Shown: in pieces, positions 1 to 11,035 of the stretch
Position numbering within the stretch: the stretch's first letter is position 1
Layout: every line of letters begins with the position of its first letter
Assembly (NCBI RefSeq): GCF_004792295.1
Contig: NZ_SRRY01000001.1
Location: 1,436,501-1,500,500, forward strand
DNA: 64,000 nt
DNA from: Pseudoalteromonas sp. MEBiC 03607
GTDB lineage: Bacteria; Pseudomonadota; Gammaproteobacteria; Enterobacterales; Alteromonadaceae
Direction: 5' to 3'
Notes under the pieces: generated by a model
The model's database searches: none
The model's input: the letters and a program-made list of their open reading frames with translations, nothing else
What the model was told of the DNA's origin: nothing
Program-made: the position numbers and the translations under genes

Positions 1-7
1 TATTTTG

Positions 8-1387
8 TTAATTGTTTTTGTGGTAGTTGTTTTCTAACGCATAAAGCTTATGGCGAATTAAGAACAAAAATACCAATGATGGAATAACCATAAGTGCTGT
101 TAGCACAAAAAACATGGCCCAGTTACCATCTAACCAATCATCAATTACAACGCCGCTGTAACTTGAAAGCAAAGTTCTACCTAAATTACCTAATGAGGCA
201 AGAAGCGCGTAATGCGTTGCACTAAATGCTCTGTCGCAGAGCATAGATATAAATGCCACCATAGCAACGAGAGACCATGCTTGGGTAAAGCCATCAACGA
301 TAATGGCAAAGGCATACAGACTCAATTTAGGGCCCGCAATAGCAATCCAAGCAAAAGCTAAGTTTGAAGCAGCCATCGCAATACCACTAATAAACAAGCC
401 CTTTACAATGCCATAGCGTTGATTAAATAGACTCCCTAAGAATGTGAACGCGATGGTAAGCACTGCAGTGCCCACTTTCGAGAAGGTGGCAATGTCACTA
501 TTCGTAAAGCCTACTTCTTTATAGAACACAATAGACATTCGCCCTAAAAAGGCTTCACCAATTTTAAATAAGAAGATAAAAGCTAATAATGCGAGTGCTG
601 TTTTAACACCATTACGCGCAAAGAAGGTTTTGAATGGATCAATAACAGTTACAGCAAGCCATGCGATTATTTTTGTCAGTTTGCTTTGTTTGGCACCAGC
701 TAACTTTTGTTGGTAAGTGCGTTCAAGTTCAGCTTGCACAAGTTCGCGGTTAGAATCAGGCTCTTTTGCCCAAAAAACACTGCTCATCAGTAATAACATG
801 ACAACAGATAAGAAAAAATAAACTTCAGGCCAGTCAATTGATGGAATGTCAGCTAAATAAAAAGGCAAGGCACCAAGTAAAGCATAGCCACTCCACCAAC
901 CTGATGTTGCCATCGCTGCTGCAGCGGTAGCTTTATGGCTTTCATTCTCGGCTAAGGTATCAATACGAAATGCATCAATAGCAATATCTTGGGTCGCAGA
1001 TGCAATAGCAATGACTAAACAAATTGCCGCTGCAAACCAGAGGTTAGCTTTAATATCTAAACCTGCTAGTGCAAAGGTGCCAATAAAAATGACTGACTGG
1101 CACAATAAAATCCAGCTGCGGCGCTGACCAAGCCAATTGAATAAGAATGGTAACTTGACGCGGTCAACTAATGGAGACCATAAAAAGTTAATACTGTAAG
1201 CACCGAAAACTATACCAAATAAGCCGATCATGCTTCGGCTTAGGCCCTCATCTTTTAACCATGCCGACAAAACAGAGCCAATCAACACCCATGGAAAGCC
1301 ACTGCTGATACCAAAGATAAAAATGTTGATTAAACGTTTGTCTTTGAAATACGAAAAGTACTCTGAAATTGAAAGCGGGTTTGTCAT
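8..1387 (-). CDS. ampG: AmpG-like muropeptide permease (MFS)
   Basis: A 459-residue inner-membrane transporter of the major facilitator superfamily. It resembles AmpG, which imports anhydromuropeptides released from peptidoglycan into the cytoplasm for recycling. Many hydrophobic segments run through the protein, and the N-terminal part carries the AmpG-like stretch GFPWVLIGSVLSAWL followed by a loop with WSPLVDRVKLP. It is the last gene of a leftward group (rlmG, yajG, PPIase, ampG), 38 bp after the PPIase gene; a hairpin (ggggct/agcccc, 1404-1419) without a T-run lies in that gap. In E. coli ampG also sits beside yajG and bolA, which supports the assignment. Substrate specificity is inferred from the family. 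Confidence 0.85.
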   Translation of the reverse strand: MTNPLSISEYFSYFKDKRLINIFIFGISSGFPWVLIGSVLSAWLKDEGLSRSMIGLFGIVFGAYSINFLWSPLVDRVKLPFLFNWLGQRRSWILLCQSVIFIGTFALAGLDIKANLWFAAAICLVIAIASATQDIAIDAFRIDTLAENESHKATAAAAMATSGWWSGYALLGALPFYLADIPSIDWPEVYFFLSVVMLLLMSSVFWAKEPDSNRELVQAELERTYQQKLAGAKQSKLTKIIAWLAVTVIDPFKTFFARNGVKTALALLAFIFLFKIGEAFLGRMSIVFYKEVGFTNSDIATFSKVGTAVLTIAFTFLGSLFNQRYGIVKGLFISGIAMAASNLAFAWIAIAGPKLSLYAFAIIVDGFTQAWSLVAMVAFISMLCDRAFSATHYALLASLGNLGRTLLSSYSGVVIDDWLDGNWAMFFVLTALMVIPSLVFLFLIRHKLYALENNYHKNN

Positions 1388-1425
1388 AGTATTGCCAATT
1401 GATGGGGCTAAGAAGCCCCTAATTA

Positions 1426-2043
1426 TTATTGATTAGCGTCAAGCACTTTAACGTTTAAAATAACGATAGGTGTTTTTGGTACAAAGCTGTAACCAATTTT
1501 TTCGTTGTATGCGGTTTCTGTACGCATAATTTTATCAAGTGTTTCATAGCCATCCATAACCATACCAAATACGGCAAAGCCCCAATCGCGGCCCGGGTTT
1601 AAATGGTCATTGTCGTCCATGTTAAAAAAGAATTGGCGAGTGCCTGAGTGCGGCTTACGGTCTTGGTACGCCATAGCGATACTGTACATATCATTTTTTA
1701 AGCCATTACCACTTTCGTTAAAAATAGGGTCGTATTCGTGCAAGCCATCGTAGTCTTTGTCATAACCCCCGCCTTGGATCACAAAATCGCGTTCGTTATC
1801 GTCGTCGCGTTCTACACGGTGAAAAACACTGCCTTGGTAACTGCCATCAGCAACGTAGGTTAAAAAGTTATTCACGGTAATCGGCGCACGAGAGCGGTCC
1901 ATTTCAACCACGATGCTGCCAAGTGTCGTGACAATTTCAACACGTGGAAACATATTGTCTTTTTGAATAAACTTACCTTCAGTTGCTGCAAATGAACTGT
2001 GAGCAAATAATAAAATAAAACTGAGTAAGAGAATGCGCTTCAT
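1426..2043 (-). CDS. Periplasmic cyclophilin-type peptidyl-prolyl isomerase
   Basis: A 205-residue cyclophilin-type PPIase that accelerates cis-trans isomerisation of prolyl bonds. A cleavable signal peptide (charged MKR, hydrophobic core, SFA at about residue 19) points to the periplasm, as for E. coli PpiA. The core shows the family landmarks FHRV, FVIQGGGY, the RQFFFN stretch and AVFGMVMDGYETLDKI. The C-terminal strand (IVILNVKVLDA) is also typical. The start lies 2 bp after yajG, so the two are probably co-transcribed and translationally coupled. No odd features are seen. Confidence 0.9.
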   Translation of the reverse strand: MKRILLLSFILLFAHSSFAATEGKFIQKDNMFPRVEIVTTLGSIVVEMDRSRAPITVNNFLTYVADGSYQGSVFHRVERDDDNERDFVIQGGGYDKDYDGLHEYDPIFNESGNGLKNDMYSIAMAYQDRKPHSGTRQFFFNMDDNDHLNPGRDWGFAVFGMVMDGYETLDKIMRTETAYNEKIGYSFVPKTPIVILNVKVLDANQ

Positions 2044-2045
2044 AG

Positions 2046-2597
2046 TTACCCCTCTAAATAAGCGATTAATTCTGGGTCAGATACAATGCGGGTAATTAAT
2101 TGTTCAGTCAACTTATTAAGCTGACTTTCAATTTTCGCACGGTCATGACTTAAAGGCCCTTCTAAATTAGCACCACCTCGATACACCTTACTAAAGTTGC
2201 TGTTATTTCTGATCACACGAACACCTAACTCAATACTGGCAACACTTGTGTGTGTTATCAGTTTTTCAGTTACGACGGCTTGTAGTTTATGAATGTCAAC
2301 TTCAAAGCGAGTTGTTGCAAGGTTAGAAATATTGGCTCCATTTCTACTCAATGCGCTATCGAGGGTACTCTTGAGCGAATCTGCTATTCCTGGGCTGGCT
2401 AAAGTCTTCACTTTACCGGATTCAATGATTTTTAGAGTGACATTATCACCTCTTAAATCAATAACACTGGTACTTACGTTGCTATCTATATGGGTGATTT
2501 TACCACTTTGATAAACAGGGTTTAAAATTAGCTGATTAGGCTGATTACTACACCCAGCAAGCGCTAATAATGCACATAAAGAAAGTAACTTTCTCAT
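2046..2597 (-). CDS. yajG: YajG family lipoprotein
   Basis: A 183-residue lipoprotein with a lipobox (LLALAGC, Cys at about residue 16) directly after a short signal sequence. The rest resembles the YajG family, which is of unknown function and is encoded beside ampG in E. coli. The residue after the lipidated Cys is Ser, so outer-membrane sorting is expected. It sits 13 bp after rlmG and 2 bp before the PPIase gene in the same direction. The family assignment rests on length, lipobox, synteny and general similarity (for example a VIDLRG stretch near residue 48). Confidence 0.75.
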   Translation of the reverse strand: MRKLLSLCALLALAGCSNQPNQLILNPVYQSGKITHIDSNVSTSVIDLRGDNVTLKIIESGKVKTLASPGIADSLKSTLDSALSRNGANISNLATTRFEVDIHKLQAVVTEKLITHTSVASIELGVRVIRNNSNFSKVYRGGANLEGPLSHDRAKIESQLNKLTEQLITRIVSDPELIAYLEG

Positions 2598-2610
2598 CTA
2601 GATTGCTCCA

Positions 2611-3747
2611 TCAATGATTTTTAGTTGCACTAAGTACGACAAACTTTTTGTTAGAACCTAATAGTTTGCAATTGCCGAACATGCGCTTTAGTTTTTCATG
2701 GTAGTCGAGGTGGCGATTACCGATAATCCTTAATTCACCACCTTGTTTAAGAGTATGTTTGGCTTGTTTAAACATTTGCCAAGCGATGTGATCAGTCACA
2801 GCTTGTGCTTGGTGAAACGGTGGGTTACATAAAACAAGGTCAGCACTGTCAGGTTCAAAACCGGTTAAGCAATCGTTTTGTATAAACTCACATTGCTCAA
2901 GTTGTTCAGGTAGATTGTGGGTAACATTTAGTTTTGCTGATTCAACGGCCATATACGATTCGTCAACAAAAGTGACATGGGCTTTAGGGCAGCGTTTTAA
3001 AGTCATCAAGCCAACTACGCCGTTGCCACAGCCTAAATCAATAATACGACGAGCTTTGCTAGTTTGTGGTAAATAGTTAAAGAAAAAACGTGCGCCAATG
3101 TCTAACGAATCTCTAGAAAATACATTCGCATGGTTTTGAATTTCAAATTCACTGCCTTCAAGTGGCCAACTTACAGGGAAGGGGGCTTTTTTATCAAAGC
3201 CACTGGTTTTACTGATTACTAAGCGAGACTTTTTAACTGCTAAGCTGGTTGAGGTATCACCAATATACTGATTAAAGGCTTTAATTGTTGAATTATGGAT
3301 ATCTTTGGTCTTACCTGCGGCAATAACTGCAATGTCTTTAGGAAGAGCTGCGCTAATAGCTGCAAGCTGATGCTGTAAATAGCCTAAATTGCGGGGCACT
3401 TTTAAGATCACTAAATCAACCTGGCTTGGTAAAGCTTGTAATGAATGAAGCTGCTTAACTGAATCAATCGTTAACTCATTGGCTTTTAAATTGTAACGTG
3501 TTGCTTGATGACCAATATACGAATCGTTAACTGAATAAACTGTTAATGAACTGAATGCGCAAGCAAGTGCGCCAAAGCTGTCATTCAAAATGAGCACTGA
3601 ATTTGCGTCAGGATGATGTTCTTGTACATAATTGACAAGGTATTCATCACCAGAATCCCAGGCTTGAAGACTGCGATTTTTTTGATCTAAAGGAAAACGT
3701 TCTAGGGTATAGGTGTTATCACCGAGCTGTGCTTGGGTGGTCATCAT
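2611..3747 (-). CDS. rlmG: 23S rRNA (guanine-1835-N2) methyltransferase RlmG
   Basis: A 378-residue SAM-dependent methyltransferase that matches RlmG, which methylates G1835 of 23S rRNA. The N-terminal half is the degenerate methyltransferase-like domain (LILNDSFGALACA). The C-terminal catalytic half has SAM motif I (DLGCGNGVVGL), the acidic loop FVDES, and the motif IV LCNPPFHQ typical of base N-methyltransferases. The tail ends RIIGNRHLDYHEKLKRMFGNCKLL, cut here only for description and very close to E. coli RlmG. The frame stays open upstream to 3816, but the family length and the divergent alkB-like gene favour the ATG at 3747. It is the first gene of the leftward rlmG-yajG-PPIase-ampG group. 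Confidence 0.9.
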   Translation of the reverse strand: MMTTQAQLGDNTYTLERFPLDQKNRSLQAWDSGDEYLVNYVQEHHPDANSVLILNDSFGALACAFSSLTVYSVNDSYIGHQATRYNLKANELTIDSVKQLHSLQALPSQVDLVILKVPRNLGYLQHQLAAISAALPKDIAVIAAGKTKDIHNSTIKAFNQYIGDTSTSLAVKKSRLVISKTSGFDKKAPFPVSWPLEGSEFEIQNHANVFSRDSLDIGARFFFNYLPQTSKARRIIDLGCGNGVVGLMTLKRCPKAHVTFVDESYMAVESAKLNVTHNLPEQLEQCEFIQNDCLTGFEPDSADLVLCNPPFHQAQAVTDHIAWQMFKQAKHTLKQGGELRIIGNRHLDYHEKLKRMFGNCKLLGSNKKFVVLSATKNH

Positions 3748-3786
3748 GATTTTACGATAAGTATTTAAGTATAGGTAAATTCTAAC

Positions 3787-4374
3787 ATGCAACAGCCAAA
3801 CGCCAACCCTAATCATTTACCTGAGGGGTTTTCTTATCAAGCGAAGGCTTTAAGTGCGCAAAAAAGTCTCGATTTATTTTATTACCTACAGCAGCATCTT
3901 AATTGGCAGCAGCCTTCTATTAAAGTTTATGGAAAAAGTCATGTGATCCCCCGTTTGCAGTGCTTTATTGCTGATCCGAATGTTAATTATAGCTATTCAG
4001 GGTCCCAGCTAATTGTTGAACCTTGGCCAGCGGTGCTTGATGCCATGCGTAAACGTTTAACAGCGCAATTGCAGATACCTTTTAATGCATTATTGGTAAA
4101 TTTATACCGTGATGGTCAAGATTGTATGGGCTGGCACAGCGATGATGAAAAAGAGCTCGGCCAGCAGCCGACTATCGCATCAATATCTCTGGGGGCTGAG
4201 CGGAAATTCAAAATAAAGCATAAACATACTAATGAGCAACACGATCTTATTTTACAAAGTGGTAGCTGCTTAATTATGAATGGCCATAGTCAGCGTGATT
4301 ACCAGCATTGCTTGCCCAAACAACAAAGGTTAAAACATCCTCGAATTAATCTTACCTTTCGCTCAATACGATAA
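3787..4374 (+). CDS. AlkB-like 2-oxoglutarate/Fe(II) dioxygenase
   Basis: A 195-residue AlkB-family dioxygenase, probably repairing alkylated bases by oxidative demethylation. The iron ligands are visible as H117 and D119 in the WHSDDE motif and H174 in DYQHCL. The 2-oxoglutarate contact is the R-x5-R pair in RINLTFR (R186 and R192). The NLYRDG and SISLGAERKF stretches are family signatures closest to the ALKBH2/ALKBH3-type branch common in marine gammaproteobacteria. It is divergent from rlmG with about 40 bp between starts and stands alone, with no ada-like gene beside it. The substrate (DNA or RNA) cannot be told from sequence alone. Confidence 0.9.
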   Translation: MQQPNANPNHLPEGFSYQAKALSAQKSLDLFYYLQQHLNWQQPSIKVYGKSHVIPRLQCFIADPNVNYSYSGSQLIVEPWPAVLDAMRKRLTAQLQIPFNALLVNLYRDGQDCMGWHSDDEKELGQQPTIASISLGAERKFKIKHKHTNEQHDLILQSGSCLIMNGHSQRDYQHCLPKQQRLKHPRINLTFRSIR

Positions 4375-4447
4375 AATTATTGGTAAAATGAGCTACGCCC
4401 TTGATATAGTAACGGCCAATTATTTTGCAATTAAAGGTCTATGACAC

Positions 4448-4759
4448 ATGTCAATGCAACAACAAATTGAGGAAAAGCTCGCTGCGGGTATCGAATGTAA
4501 ACACCTGAATGTTGTCAATGAAAGCCATATGCATAGCCGTGGAACCGAATCGCATTTTAAAGTGGTGGTTGTGAGTGAAGAGTTTGCAGGTAAACGCTTA
4601 CTTGCCCGACATCGTCAAATTAATGAGCTATTAAAAGATGAATTAGCAAACCACATTCATGCATTAGCGATCCACACATTTACTCCTGAAGAGTTTAGTG
4701 AACAACAAGGACAGGCACCTGAATCACCTAAATGCTTAGGGGGCTCAAAGTTCGACTAA
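4448..4759 (+). CDS. bolA: BolA family protein
   Basis: A 103-residue BolA protein with the family fold visible as the ESHMHS, SHFKVVVVSEEF and LLARHRQINELLKDEL blocks, ending in IHALAIHTFTPEEF. BolA proteins work with monothiol glutaredoxins in iron-sulfur cluster trafficking and, in E. coli, affect morphology and stress transcription. The conserved His in VHA-type position is present (HIHALAIH). It follows the alkB-like gene by 73 bp. Two copies of a short repeat lie just after its stop codon. Confidence 0.92.
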   Translation: MSMQQQIEEKLAAGIECKHLNVVNESHMHSRGTESHFKVVVVSEEFAGKRLLARHRQINELLKDELANHIHALAIHTFTPEEFSEQQGQAPESPKCLGGSKFD

Positions 4760-4766
4760 ATTAGTA

Positions 4767-4798
4767 GGACAGTCACCCAAAGTTAAGTGGACAGTCAC
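4767..4798. repeat. Two GGACAGTCAC repeats downstream of bolA
   Basis: GGACAGTCAC occurs at 4767-4776 and again at 4789-4798, with a 22-bp period. The same 10-mer recurs near 13.75 kb and twice just upstream of the RAYT gene at 15.4 kb. This fits a dispersed REP-like element recognised by that transposase. The 10-mers are read directly; the function is inference. Confidence 0.6.
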
Positions 4799-4833
4799 TC
4801 TAAATGGGTGCTTACCCCAGAAAGATTTCAGTG

Positions 4834-4867
4834 GGTCTGAACAGTTTTATACTGATCAGACCTGTAT
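4834..4867 (+). promoter_or_regulatory. Inverted repeat upstream of fabV; possible FadR-type operator
   Basis: Two 12-bp arms, GGTCTGAACAGT (4834-4845) and ACTGATCAGACC (4851-4862), pair with one mismatch around a 5-nt loop. The right arm extends to ACTGATCAGACCTGT, which keeps the CTG-TC-GAC-TGT core of the FadR operator known from E. coli (12 of 17 positions by eye). FadR controls fatty-acid genes, and the next gene is fabV. It could instead be a transcript hairpin ending the bolA message, since TGTATTTT follows. Confidence 0.35.
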
Positions 4868-4926
4868 TTTAACTATTAGCCTTTAAACTAGCGCTAATTT
4901 TTATTGTGATAGATATAGGATGATCA

Positions 4927-6120
4927 ATGGTCATTAAGCCTAAAATTCGTGGATTTATTTGCACTAACGCACACCCGGTAGGCTGTGCTGAGCATGTACA
5001 AGAACAAATTAACTATGTGAAAGCGCAAGGACCACTGAGCAACGCACCAAAGAATGTACTCGTTATTGGTGCGTCTACTGGGTACGGCCTAGCCTCGCGT
5101 ATTACTGCTGCGTTTGGTGGCGGTGCGAAAACGTTAGGTATTTTCTTTGAAAAAGAAGGTAGCGAGCGTAAAACAGGCTCTGCAGGTTGGTATAATACTG
5201 CAGCATTTCAAGCGGCAGCTGAAGAAGCAGGTTTGTGGTCTAAGAATATCAATGGCGATGCGTTTTCTAACGAAATTAAGCAAAAAGCAATTGATACTAT
5301 CAAAGCTGATCTAGGTAAAGTTGATTTAGTTATCTACAGCCTTGCGTCTCCTCGTCGTACTGATCCAAATACGGGCGAAACTTACTCGTCAACGCTTAAG
5401 CCAATTGGTTCTGATATCACAACGAAGAATCTAAACACTTCAAAGCGTGTGATTGATGAAGTAACGGTTGAAGCAGCAAGCCAAGAAGACATCGACAATA
5501 CAATTAAAGTTATGGGCGGTGAAGATTGGGAAATGTGGATTGACGCATTAAAAGAAGCGGATGTTCTTGCTGATAACTTCAAAACGACTGCCTACACATA
5601 TATTGGTAAAGAATTAACCTGGCCAATTTACGGTCATGCGACAATCGGTAAAGCCAAAGAAGATCTTGACCGTGCAACGCAAGCAATCAAAGAGTCTACG
5701 AAAGACTTAAATGGTGAAGCGTATGTGTCTTCATTAAATGCGGTTGTAACACAAGCAAGCTCGGCAATTCCAATTATGCCTTTATATATTTCTGCTTTAT
5801 TCAAAGTAATGAAAGCAGACGGTACATATGAAGGCACAATAGAGCAAATTCACGCGTTATTTACTGAAAACCTTTACGGTGAGACGCCACGTTTTGATGA
5901 CGGTGGTCACTTATTCCAAAATTACAAAGAGTTAGAAGATGATGTTCAAGCTCGTGTACAACATGTTTGGGATACTGTAGATACAGATACCATTGACGAA
6001 TTAACGGATTACGTGGGTTACCACAACGAATTTTTACGTTTATTCGGTTTTGGTATCGACAGTGTAGATTACGAGCAAGATGTGAATCCTGATGTTGCGA
6101 TTTCGCAGCTTATCGATTAA
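4927..6120 (+). CDS. fabV: FabV-type enoyl-[acyl-carrier-protein] reductase
   Basis: A 397-residue trans-2-enoyl-ACP/CoA reductase of the FabV type, which does the last reduction of the fatty-acid elongation cycle with NADH. It starts [20 protein letters not shown], the FabV signature, and has the nucleotide loop [16 protein letters not shown] near residue 45. The catalytic Tyr-x8-Lys region is seen in [16 protein letters not shown]. About 400 residues is the normal family length, longer than FabI. FabV enzymes are known to be poorly inhibited by triclosan. The gene stands alone between the inverted repeat upstream and a clear terminator downstream. Confidence 0.95.
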   Translation: MVIKPKIRGFICTNAHPVGCAEHVQEQINYVKAQGPLSNAPKNVLVIGASTGYGLASRITAAFGGGAKTLGIFFEKEGSERKTGSAGWYNTAAFQAAAEEAGLWSKNINGDAFSNEIKQKAIDTIKADLGKVDLVIYSLASPRRTDPNTGETYSSTLKPIGSDITTKNLNTSKRVIDEVTVEAASQEDIDNTIKVMGGEDWEMWIDALKEADVLADNFKTTAYTYIGKELTWPIYGHATIGKAKEDLDRATQAIKESTKDLNGEAYVSSLNAVVTQASSAIPIMPLYISALFKVMKADGTYEGTIEQIHALFTENLYGETPRFDDGGHLFQNYKELEDDVQARVQHVWDTVDTDTIDELTDYVGYHNEFLRLFGFGIDSVDYEQDVNPDVAISQLID

Positions 6121-6142
6121 TCGATAAACAAACTTTATTTTG

Positions 6143-6170
6143 AAAAGTCGCTTTTTTAAGCGACTTTTTA
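6143..6170 (+). terminator. Rho-independent terminator of fabV
   Basis: The stem aaaagtcgctt (6143-6153) pairs with aagcgactttt (6158-6168) around a TTTT loop, and the T-rich 3' arm acts as the T-run. It lies 23 bp after the fabV stop codon. Confidence 0.85.
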
Positions 6171-7813
<1,643 letters not shown>

Positions 7814-7817
7814 AGAG

Positions 7818-9020
7818 ATGGGTTTAAAGAAATTTCTAGAAGATATTGAGCCGCATTTTGAACCGGGTGGTAAACACGAGAAATGGTATGCGCTTTACGA
7901 AGCTGCAGCGACTATTTTTTATACGCCTGGTTACGTAAATAAAGGCAAAACACACGTTCGCGATAACATCGACCTAAAACGTATGATGATTTTAGTGTGG
8001 ATGGCAACGTTCCCTGCAATGTTCTTTGGTATGTTCAACATCGGTCATCAGGCCGCAGGTGCTTTAGCACAAGGTTTTGAACTAGCAAATACATGGCAAG
8101 TTGGTCTGTTCCAATTATTCGGTGGTGAGTTAACTGCTGAATCTGGTTGGGGCGCGAAAATGTTTTACGGTGCCTGCTTCTTCCTACCAATATACGCAGT
8201 AACATTTGCTGTGGGTGGTTTCTGGGAAGTGTTATTTGCTTCAGTGCGTAAGCACGAAGTAAATGAAGGTTTCTTCGTAACATCTGTACTATTCGCACTA
8301 ATCCTACCTGCAACGATTCCCTTATGGCAAGTTGCACTAGGTATTACGTTTGGTGTTGTAATCGCTAAAGAAATCTTTGGTGGTACAGGTCGTAACTTCC
8401 TTAACCCTGCTCTTGCCGGTCGTGCGTTCTTATTCTTCGCATACCCAGCGCAAATTTCAGGTGACACAGTATGGACTGCAGTAGATTCATTCTCTGGTGC
8501 AACTATGCTTGGTCAAGCAGTGGTTGGTTCACTTGATTACAGCAACATGGAACTATGGTGGAATGCGTTCTACGGTTTCATTCAAGGTTCTGTAGGTGAA
8601 ACGTCAACACTAGCACTATTAATCGGTGGTTTATTCCTAATTTACGTGCGTATCGCTTCATGGCGTATCGTACTAGGTGTATTCCTAGGTATGGTTGCAA
8701 CGTCATTCTTACTGAATACAATTGGTTCAGAAACTAACGCAGTATTTGCTATGCCTTGGCACTGGCACTTAGTTCTTGGTGGTTTTGCATTTGGTATGTT
8801 CTTCATGGCAACAGACCCAGTATCTGCATCATTCACTGACAAAGGTAAGTTCGCTTACGGTGCGTTAATCGGCTTTATGGTTGTAATGATCCGTGTTGTT
8901 AACCCGGCATTCCCAGAAGGTATGATGCTAGCAATCTTATTTGCTAACTTATTTGCACCATTATTCGATCACTTTGTAGTGCAAGCTAATATCAAGCGGA
9001 GGTTGGCACGTAATGTCTAG
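7818..9020 (+). CDS. nqrB: Na+-NQR subunit B
   Basis: NqrB is a 400-residue integral membrane subunit that carries covalent FMN and riboflavin and forms the main sodium path. The FMN attachment threonine is in the SGAT motif ([10 protein letters not shown], near residue 227), the target of ApbE. About ten hydrophobic helices are visible, including [17 protein letters not shown] and [15 protein letters not shown]. The start has a good purine-rich site (agagag) and lies 4 bp after nqrA. The 3' end overlaps nqrC by 8 bp, a sign of coupled translation. Confidence 0.95.
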   Translation: MGLKKFLEDIEPHFEPGGKHEKWYALYEAAATIFYTPGYVNKGKTHVRDNIDLKRMMILVWMATFPAMFFGMFNIGHQAAGALAQGFELANTWQVGLFQLFGGELTAESGWGAKMFYGACFFLPIYAVTFAVGGFWEVLFASVRKHEVNEGFFVTSVLFALILPATIPLWQVALGITFGVVIAKEIFGGTGRNFLNPALAGRAFLFFAYPAQISGDTVWTAVDSFSGATMLGQAVVGSLDYSNMELWWNAFYGFIQGSVGETSTLALLIGGLFLIYVRIASWRIVLGVFLGMVATSFLLNTIGSETNAVFAMPWHWHLVLGGFAFGMFFMATDPVSASFTDKGKFAYGALIGFMVVMIRVVNPAFPEGMMLAILFANLFAPLFDHFVVQANIKRRLARNV

Positions 9021-9765
9021 TAATAACGAATCAATCGGCAAAACGCTAACCGTTGTTGTTGCACTATGTTTAGTGTGTGCAATCATCGTATCGTTTGCTT
9101 CAGTTCAGCTTCGTCCTTTACAGCAAGCTAACAAAACACAAGATATCCAACGTAATATCTTAGCTGCGGCTGATATTGAAGTGTCAGGTTCTGTATCTGA
9201 TACGTTCAATTCTAGAATCGAAGCACGTGTAGTAGATATGAACACTGGTGAATTTGTTGAAGGTGTTGATCCTAACTCATTCGATTTCGAGAAAACTAAG
9301 TTTGACCAAGCACGTAGCTTTGCGTTAAAAGCAGAAGGAATTAAAGACATCGCTGGTATTCAGCGTATGACAAAAAATTCACCTGTTTATATCTCGAAAA
9401 AACCAGACGACTCAGTTGATGCAATCATTCTACCTATCCAAGGTTACGGCCTTTGGGGTGTTATGTATGGCTTCTTAGCGCTTGAAAGCGATGGTGAAAC
9501 TGTTAAGAACATCAATTTCTTCAAGCACAACGAAACGCCAGGTCTGGGTGGTGAAATTCAAAATCCACAATGGACTGCTAAATGGCAAGGTAAAGAGTTA
9601 CCAATCAATATCATGAAGAGCGGTGCAAAGAACGAACATCAAATTGATGGTCTTTCTGGTGCAACATTAACTTCAAACGGTGTTGATCACACAGTTGACT
9701 TTTGGACTGGCGAAAACGGTTTTGGTCCTTTCCTTGCGAAAGTACGTGAAGGAGCGTTGAAATAA
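9013..9765 (+). CDS. nqrC: Na+-NQR subunit C
   Basis: NqrC is a 250-residue subunit with one N-terminal membrane anchor (about residues 12-32) and a periplasmic FMN-binding domain. The covalent FMN site is the SGATLT motif ([13 protein letters not shown], near residue 217), which ApbE flavinylates. [11 protein letters not shown] and the ETPGLGGEI block are standard for FMN-bind domains. It overlaps nqrB by 8 bp and shares its stop with the start of nqrD (TAATG). Confidence 0.95.
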   Translation: MSSNNESIGKTLTVVVALCLVCAIIVSFASVQLRPLQQANKTQDIQRNILAAADIEVSGSVSDTFNSRIEARVVDMNTGEFVEGVDPNSFDFEKTKFDQARSFALKAEGIKDIAGIQRMTKNSPVYISKKPDDSVDAIILPIQGYGLWGVMYGFLALESDGETVKNINFFKHNETPGLGGEIQNPQWTAKWQGKELPINIMKSGAKNEHQIDGLSGATLTSNGVDHTVDFWTGENGFGPFLAKVREGALK

Positions 9766-10397
9766 TGGCTGATACTAAAGAAATGAAGTCGGTCCTATTT
9801 GGCCCGGTATTCGCAAATAACCCGATCGCACTACAAGTACTTGGTATTTGTTCTGCACTAGCGGTTACTTCAAGCTTAAAAAATGCACTTATCATGTCAA
9901 TCGCATTGACGCTAGTAACTGCATTCTCTAGCTTGTTTATTTCGTCAATTCGTAACCATATCCCATCATCTGTACGTATCATCGTGCAAATGACGATCAT
10001 TGCATCACTTGTAATCGTTGTTGACCAAGTACTACAAGCTTTCTCTTATGCAACAGCAAAAGAGCTTTCTGTATTCGTTGGTCTAATCATTACAAACTGT
10101 ATCGTAATGGGTCGTGCTGAAGCATACGCAATGAAGTCACCACCGCTAATGTCTTTCCTAGACGGTATCGGTAACGGTTTAGGCTACTCAGTAGTGCTAT
10201 TAACTGTTGGTTTCATCCGTGAGTTATTCGGTAAAGGTTCACTATTCGGTGTTGATATTATCCCACTAGTACAAAACGGTGGCTGGTATCAACCAATGGG
10301 TCTATTGATTTTACCACCGAGTGCATTCTTCATTATTGGTTTATTTATTTGGGTACTTCGTACCTTCAAGAAAGACCAAGTAGAAGCAAAAGCGTAA
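9765..10397 (+). CDS. nqrD: Na+-NQR subunit D
   Basis: NqrD is a 210-residue, six-helix membrane subunit related to RnfE. Together with NqrE it holds a buried 2Fe-2S centre; the expected Cys residues are in GICSALAV (about residue 29) and [12 protein letters not shown] (about residue 112). The start overlaps the nqrC stop by one base, and nqrE follows after 10 bp. Confidence 0.95.
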   Translation: MADTKEMKSVLFGPVFANNPIALQVLGICSALAVTSSLKNALIMSIALTLVTAFSSLFISSIRNHIPSSVRIIVQMTIIASLVIVVDQVLQAFSYATAKELSVFVGLIITNCIVMGRAEAYAMKSPPLMSFLDGIGNGLGYSVVLLTVGFIRELFGKGSLFGVDIIPLVQNGGWYQPMGLLILPPSAFFIIGLFIWVLRTFKKDQVEAKA

Positions 10398-10407
10398 GGG
10401 GCGAGCA

Positions 10408-11016
10408 GTGGAACATTATATTAGTTTATTTGTAAAAGCAGTTTTCATTGAAAACTTAGCTTTAGCCTTCTTCCTAGGTATGTGTACTTTCCTTGCTGTA
10501 TCAAAGAAAGTAACAACGTCAATCGGCCTAGGTGTGGCAGTTATCGTGGTACTAGGTATCTCAGTACCAGTAAATAACTTGGTTTATCACGCTGTTCTTG
10601 CACCAGGTGCATTAGAGTGGCTTGGCTACCCAGAAGCAGACCTTAGCTTCTTACGTTTCTTGACTTTCATCGGTGTTATTGCAGCACTTGTACAAATTCT
10701 TGAAATGGCATTAGATAAGTTCTTCCCTGCACTTTACAACGCGTTAGGTATCTTCTTACCACTGATCACAGTTAACTGTGCAATCTTCGGTGCGGTATCT
10801 TTCATGGTTGAGCGTAACTATAACTTCGGCGAGTCTGTTGTTTATGGTATCGGTTCAGGTGTGGGCTGGGCACTAGCAATTACTTTACTTGCTGGTATCC
10901 GTGAAAAAATGAAGTACTCAGACGTTCCTGATGGCTTACGTGGTTTAGGTATTACTTTCATCACTGTTGGTCTTATGGGTCTTGGCTTTATGTCATTCTC
11001 TGGTATTTCACTTTAA
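10408..11016 (+). CDS. nqrE: Na+-NQR subunit E
   Basis: NqrE is a 202-residue, six-helix membrane subunit paralogous to NqrD and RnfA, with inverted topology relative to NqrD. Conserved Cys residues are visible in [11 protein letters not shown] (about residue 26) and VNCAIFG (about residue 120), the ligands of the shared 2Fe-2S centre. The start is a GTG with a purine-rich aaggggcgag just upstream. nqrF follows after 19 bp. Confidence 0.95.
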   Translation: MEHYISLFVKAVFIENLALAFFLGMCTFLAVSKKVTTSIGLGVAVIVVLGISVPVNNLVYHAVLAPGALEWLGYPEADLSFLRFLTFIGVIAALVQILEMALDKFFPALYNALGIFLPLITVNCAIFGAVSFMVERNYNFGESVVYGIGSGVGWALAITLLAGIREKMKYSDVPDGLRGLGITFITVGLMGLGFMSFSGISL

Positions 11017-11035
11017 TAGGTAGCGAGGATAAATC

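Noticed and set aside
8035..8467. Two 100-codon leftward ORFs inside nqrB
   Set aside because: They are antisense shadows of a conserved coding region and match no known protein type.
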